Both the position numbers and the translations under genes were made by a program. The notes under the pieces are model-generated. The model was given only the letters and a program-made list of their open reading frames with translations. It was not told the DNA's origin and searched no databases. This document shows positions 14,024-16,481 of a DNA stretch of 16,481 bases, one piece after another (positions within the stretch are counted from its first letter, which is position 1; every line of letters starts with the position of its first letter). The DNA lies in contig JBDTVG010000008.1 in NCBI GenBank assembly GCA_040007395.1, forward strand, positions 1-16,481, written 5' to 3'. This DNA is from DATGFK01 sp040007395 (GTDB taxonomy: Bacteria > Chloroflexota > Anaerolineae > Aggregatilineales > UBA2796).

Positions 14024-14847
14024 CCACGCTCCTGCACGAGAACACGCTTGGCGAGAACCCCTACGAATTGTGCATAGGCCCGACTCGCCGCACAGTGCGG
14101 ATCATACTCAAACACGCTTTGGTGGTGCTGATGCGCGTAGGCAACTGCTTCATTGGCTGGAATCACCCCACACAACAACTGACTGAGGGAGGCATTGGCT
14201 TTGAGGCTATCCAGCATCTGGACATGGCCTTTGACGCGGATATCCAATTTCGTCACCAAAATACCCGCCACATGCAGATCAGGGTGCCGCCACCCATCGC
14301 GGATGTCATTGATTTTGTTGACGACGGACAGCAACCCAACCGTTTCCAAATAACGTGGTTCCACGGGCACAATCGCATCAGACGCTGCCAATAACCCCAT
14401 CTCCGTCATGAGTGAAAACGAGGGGCGGGTATCGATGACCACAGCCGCATAGTGACCTGCAATGCGACTCAAGGGATCGGCGATGCGGTAGGGCGCACCA
14501 GCGACTCCCATTAATTCCCGCTCAGCCGCTTCCAAAAGTGGCGAGGCAGGAAGTACATGCAAGTCTTCATCCCAAGTACTGACCGTGATACAGCGTGTGA
14601 GTGCTGAGGCAGCATCTTTACGCTCAGCGGTCAGCACCGTGTAGAGGCTGTCGTCACGTCCATAATTGGCGCGTCCAGTCGTGACGAGTGAGGCATGTCC
14701 CTGACTGTCTGTGTCAATCAACAGCACTCGTGGATTGGACACACCGGCTTGCTTGAGCACTCGGACCAGCCCGAATGCGACGTTGGTGGCGGACGTGGAT
14801 TTTCCCACGCCCCCTTTGTGGTTCGTCATCACGAACACGCGAGTCAT
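14020..14847 (-). CDS. parA: ParA-family partition ATPase
   Basis: ParA is the P-loop ATPase that moves ParB-parS complexes over the nucleoid. The 275-residue protein has the deviant Walker A KGGVGKST (11-18), the Walker A' segment LLIDTDSQGHAS and the Walker B segment AAVVIDTRPS. Its length is typical of the short (type Ib/chromosomal-like) ParAs, with no N-terminal helix-turn-helix. ATG 14845-14847 is chosen because GGAGGGA lies 6 nt upstream (14854-14860); an upstream start at 14874 would add nine residues with no better site. It is co-directional with parB and the replication gene, pointing to a plasmid or other low-copy replicon. Confidence 0.93.
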   Translation of the reverse strand: MTRVFVMTNHKGGVGKSTSATNVAFGLVRVLKQAGVSNPRVLLIDTDSQGHASLVTTGRANYGRDDSLYTVLTAERKDAASALTRCITVSTWDEDLHVLPASPLLEAAERELMGVAGAPYRIADPLSRIAGHYAAVVIDTRPSFSLMTEMGLLAASDAIVPVEPRYLETVGLLSVVNKINDIRDGWRHPDLHVAGILVTKLDIRVKGHVQMLDSLKANASLSQLLCGVIPANEAVAYAHQHHQSVFEYDPHCAASRAYAQFVGVLAKRVLVQERG

Positions 14848-14874
14848 TGCCATTCCCTCCATTAAACCGGACAT

Positions 14875-15242
14875 GATCCGCTTGGGTGGCAGAGACTTCG
14901 CGAAAGCGTGTTACACTACTTTCCGAGGTCTCGCTGCCGCAACCAGCGGGACTTTATGGTGGTCGGGGGAGAGGCCTAACACTCCTCCCTCGATCTCCGC
15001 AAAGCTCAAGCAGCGGTCAAGGTACGCGTCCAAGGGTCGCGCTGGGGATATTCAATTGACTCAAGGAAGCCGATTAATATAGATGCTGTGGATGTTTTCG
15101 AGGTTGAACAAAGTGGTTCGATTTTTTTCCAGTTGGGGCCACCAAATGAAGCTAGAAGTGAACCAGCATTGTCGTTTTTTGACGATTTGCTGGTTTTTGC
15201 TTTTCTCGCCTGTTTCGAGACATCCTGACCTGTGGGGGATAC
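14875..15242. other. Non-coding or decayed stretch left of IS remnant
   Basis: No convincing gene is seen. It must contain the parAB promoter on the minus strand, but no good box pair stands out. On the + strand one frame is open from about 14981 to TGA at about 15228 (about 83 codons) without a sensible start codon, which may be the 3' end of a gene broken by earlier rearrangement. TTGACT (about 15056) with a 16-bp spacer and TATAGA could be a weak + strand promoter. Confidence 0.4.
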
Positions 15243-15577
15243 TTAACCAATGGTGCGGTTTGAAAAAAGTGGCAAATATCACGGTGATCGACCCTTCTTG
15301 AAGTGTCGAAATTCGAAAAAAGGAGAACACCGTGACCACTGAAGAGTTTATCATCGAATTGTTCTGTCGGGTGGATGCGGTCATGCTGGATGTGAGTAAA
15401 AGGGGACAAGCCCATTTATATCCAAGTGAAATCGTGACGTTGGGATTGTTGTTTGCGTTGAAAGGGAGCGGAAATCGGGCGTTTTACCGCTGGTTAGGGA
15501 GTACCCGCCGATCCCGACGGGGTTGTTCCGCTTTCTATCGCTCAATTTTCCCTTTAGAGAACCGCACCGTTGGTTAA
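15243..15577 (+). mobile_element. 335-bp internally deleted insertion sequence
   Basis: The ends carry 18-bp inverted repeats with one mismatch: TTAACCAATGGTGCGGTT (15243-15260) and AACCGCACCGTTGGTTAA (15560-15577). Between them lies only the start of a transposase gene, so most of the element has been lost and the ends alone remain, making it MITE-like. No clear target duplication flanks it. It could still move if a related transposase acts in trans. Confidence 0.75.
15332..15577 (+). pseudogene. Truncated, frameshifted transposase N-terminus
   Basis: The 81-residue reading frame begins with GTG 15332 after AAGGAG (15320-15325). Its start, with YPSEIVTLGLLFALKG and NRAFYRWLG, resembles the N-terminal region of DDE transposases common in Chloroflexota and Cyanobacteria. 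After about residue 56 the sense passes to another frame (EYPPIPTGLFRFL), which indicates a frameshift. The catalytic DDE core is absent because the right terminal repeat follows at once. The family name is uncertain. Confidence 0.7.
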
Positions 15578-15647
15578 TAAGGTTAACTGCGAACACTTGG
15601 CTCCAAATCTGGAATTTCTAAAACACTATTGAACGATTACAGCAAAT

Positions 15648-16460
15648 TCATATCGGCTCAACAATCTGACCCATAAAAAGTACAATGCCACTGGTGTTAT
15701 CCTGTATAACGAAGAAGAACGGGCGATCAACAATCATTTCAAATCCCCGTATGTATTCTCCTTCACCCCAATCCTCTTGCATTTCAATAAGCGTTGCCGC
15801 AGTAGCTTCTGTTCCCTCTTCATCCACATCTATAAAGCTTTGGTGGAGAAATTGGCTGATAAACAGCGGATAATGCTCACCCCCGCGTATTTTGGAGAAG
15901 TTGGCGGATTTGCGATCAAAAGCGGATTTGATACCCAACGATTGAAGCGTATCAATTAACTCGATCCTAGTTTCAATTTTAAATCGAGGAAGTCCGACCG
16001 TGCCGTGCTGCAAGCGGAAGATCGAGTTCCAGTTTCCGGGCAACATTTGGCTAAAATTCTGTTGGAATTCAACGAGACTAGAATTCACAGCGGGCAGGAA
16101 AATATTCATTCGTATGTCATTAGTCGCGTTTGGGGCGCTGTAAGGAAGGCTAACCGCTTCAAATGTATCAGTATGATAGTAAAGTAAAGCATCTGTTCGA
16201 TACATCATTGGGTGTGATTTTGTTGTGCCGTCGAGAAGGTGAAAGCGTTTCACATGCGTTTGCGCTTTCGAAAATTGAGTTTGCCAGTATGCTGTGAAGT
16301 GGACAACTGAAGCAATAATCAGTACGGTATCCTTTGGATCAAAGTCGTTAAGGATCTCGTTGATATGGCCTGATGTTGCCTCATGAATCCAGTGATTTAT
16401 TAAATCTTTGCTCGTCGAATCGAAAACGTTTTGGGTCTTCAGGGAAATCGGTGGTAAGCG
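15648..16460 (-). pseudogene. Serpin fragment, N-terminus missing
   Basis: Serpins are serine or cysteine protease inhibitors acting by a suicide conformational change. The frame reads through typical serpin landmarks: DLINHWIHEATSGHINEIL, then TAYWQTQFSKAQTHVKRFH (strand s3A/s4C region), the hinge DEEGTEATAAT, and the C-terminal RPFFFVIQDNTSGIVLFMGQ. Sequence similarity starts right after an in-frame TAG at 16461-16463, and no ATG lies in this frame; a GTG at 16253 would give only 201 residues lacking half the fold. About 100 N-terminal residues are therefore missing or out of frame, pointing to a pseudogene unless the base at the stop is an error. A bacterial serpin with an inhibitory-type hinge is unusual but known from Chloroflexota. 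Confidence 0.75.
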
Positions 16461-16481
16461 CTACCTGTGGCGGTATCAGGC

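Noticed and set aside
15083..15301. 72-codon + strand frame before the transposase remnant
   Set aside because: It crosses the left terminal repeat of the IS remnant, has no good ribosome site and its product is not protein-like.

Overview
The window looks like part of a plasmid-like or other mobile replicon that carries a CRISPR adaptation and crRNA-processing locus with no effector genes. The host is probably a member of the Chloroflexota. That is an inference from gene flavour (DUF697 GTPase, a serpin, STAND-type TPR protein, IS family, moderately GC-rich coding sequence), and no 16S or tRNA gene is present to confirm it.

Layout, left to right. Positions 1-1006 hold the leader-proximal part of CRISPR array 1: 14 identical 37-bp repeats, with the array running off the left edge. 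Positions 1007-1392 hold its leader and a divergent regulatory region. Positions 1393-6405 hold a tight + strand operon: a 29-aa membrane peptide not long enough for routine ORF calling, a DUF697-type GTPase, a reverse transcriptase, Cas1, a DUF370/RemA-like protein, RNase HI, Cas2, a helical protein and a membrane-anchored coiled-coil protein. It ends at a GNRA-loop terminator (6440-6463). On the minus strand follow a TPR protein that looks like a STAND regulator without its NTPase half (6473-7699), array 2 (7778-8480), its leader, and cas6 (8704-9561). Transcription order on that strand is cas6, leader, array 2, hairpin, TPR gene.

From 9739 to 14847 the minus strand carries a replication and segregation block: parA, parB (4-bp overlap), a 24-bp perfect palindrome that may be parS, and a 953-aa primase-helicase. 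The right end (15243-16481) is degraded DNA: a 335-bp deletion derivative of an insertion sequence with 18-bp terminal inverted repeats, and a serpin pseudogene or fragment.

How the parts may work together (inference). The RT could copy RNA into cDNA, RNase HI could remove RNA from the hybrid, and Cas1-Cas2 could integrate the product next to one of two leaders that share sequence and promoter. Cas6 would process both arrays, because both repeats keep the same predicted 3' hairpin and tag. Two spacers look like the 5' ends of genes, one including a ribosome binding site, and both are oriented so that the crRNA would be antisense to mRNA. This fits a type III-like RNA-dependent system whose effector is elsewhere. 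The GTPase, the 29-aa peptide and the TM coiled-coil protein hint that adaptation may be tied to the membrane, which I do not recognise as described.
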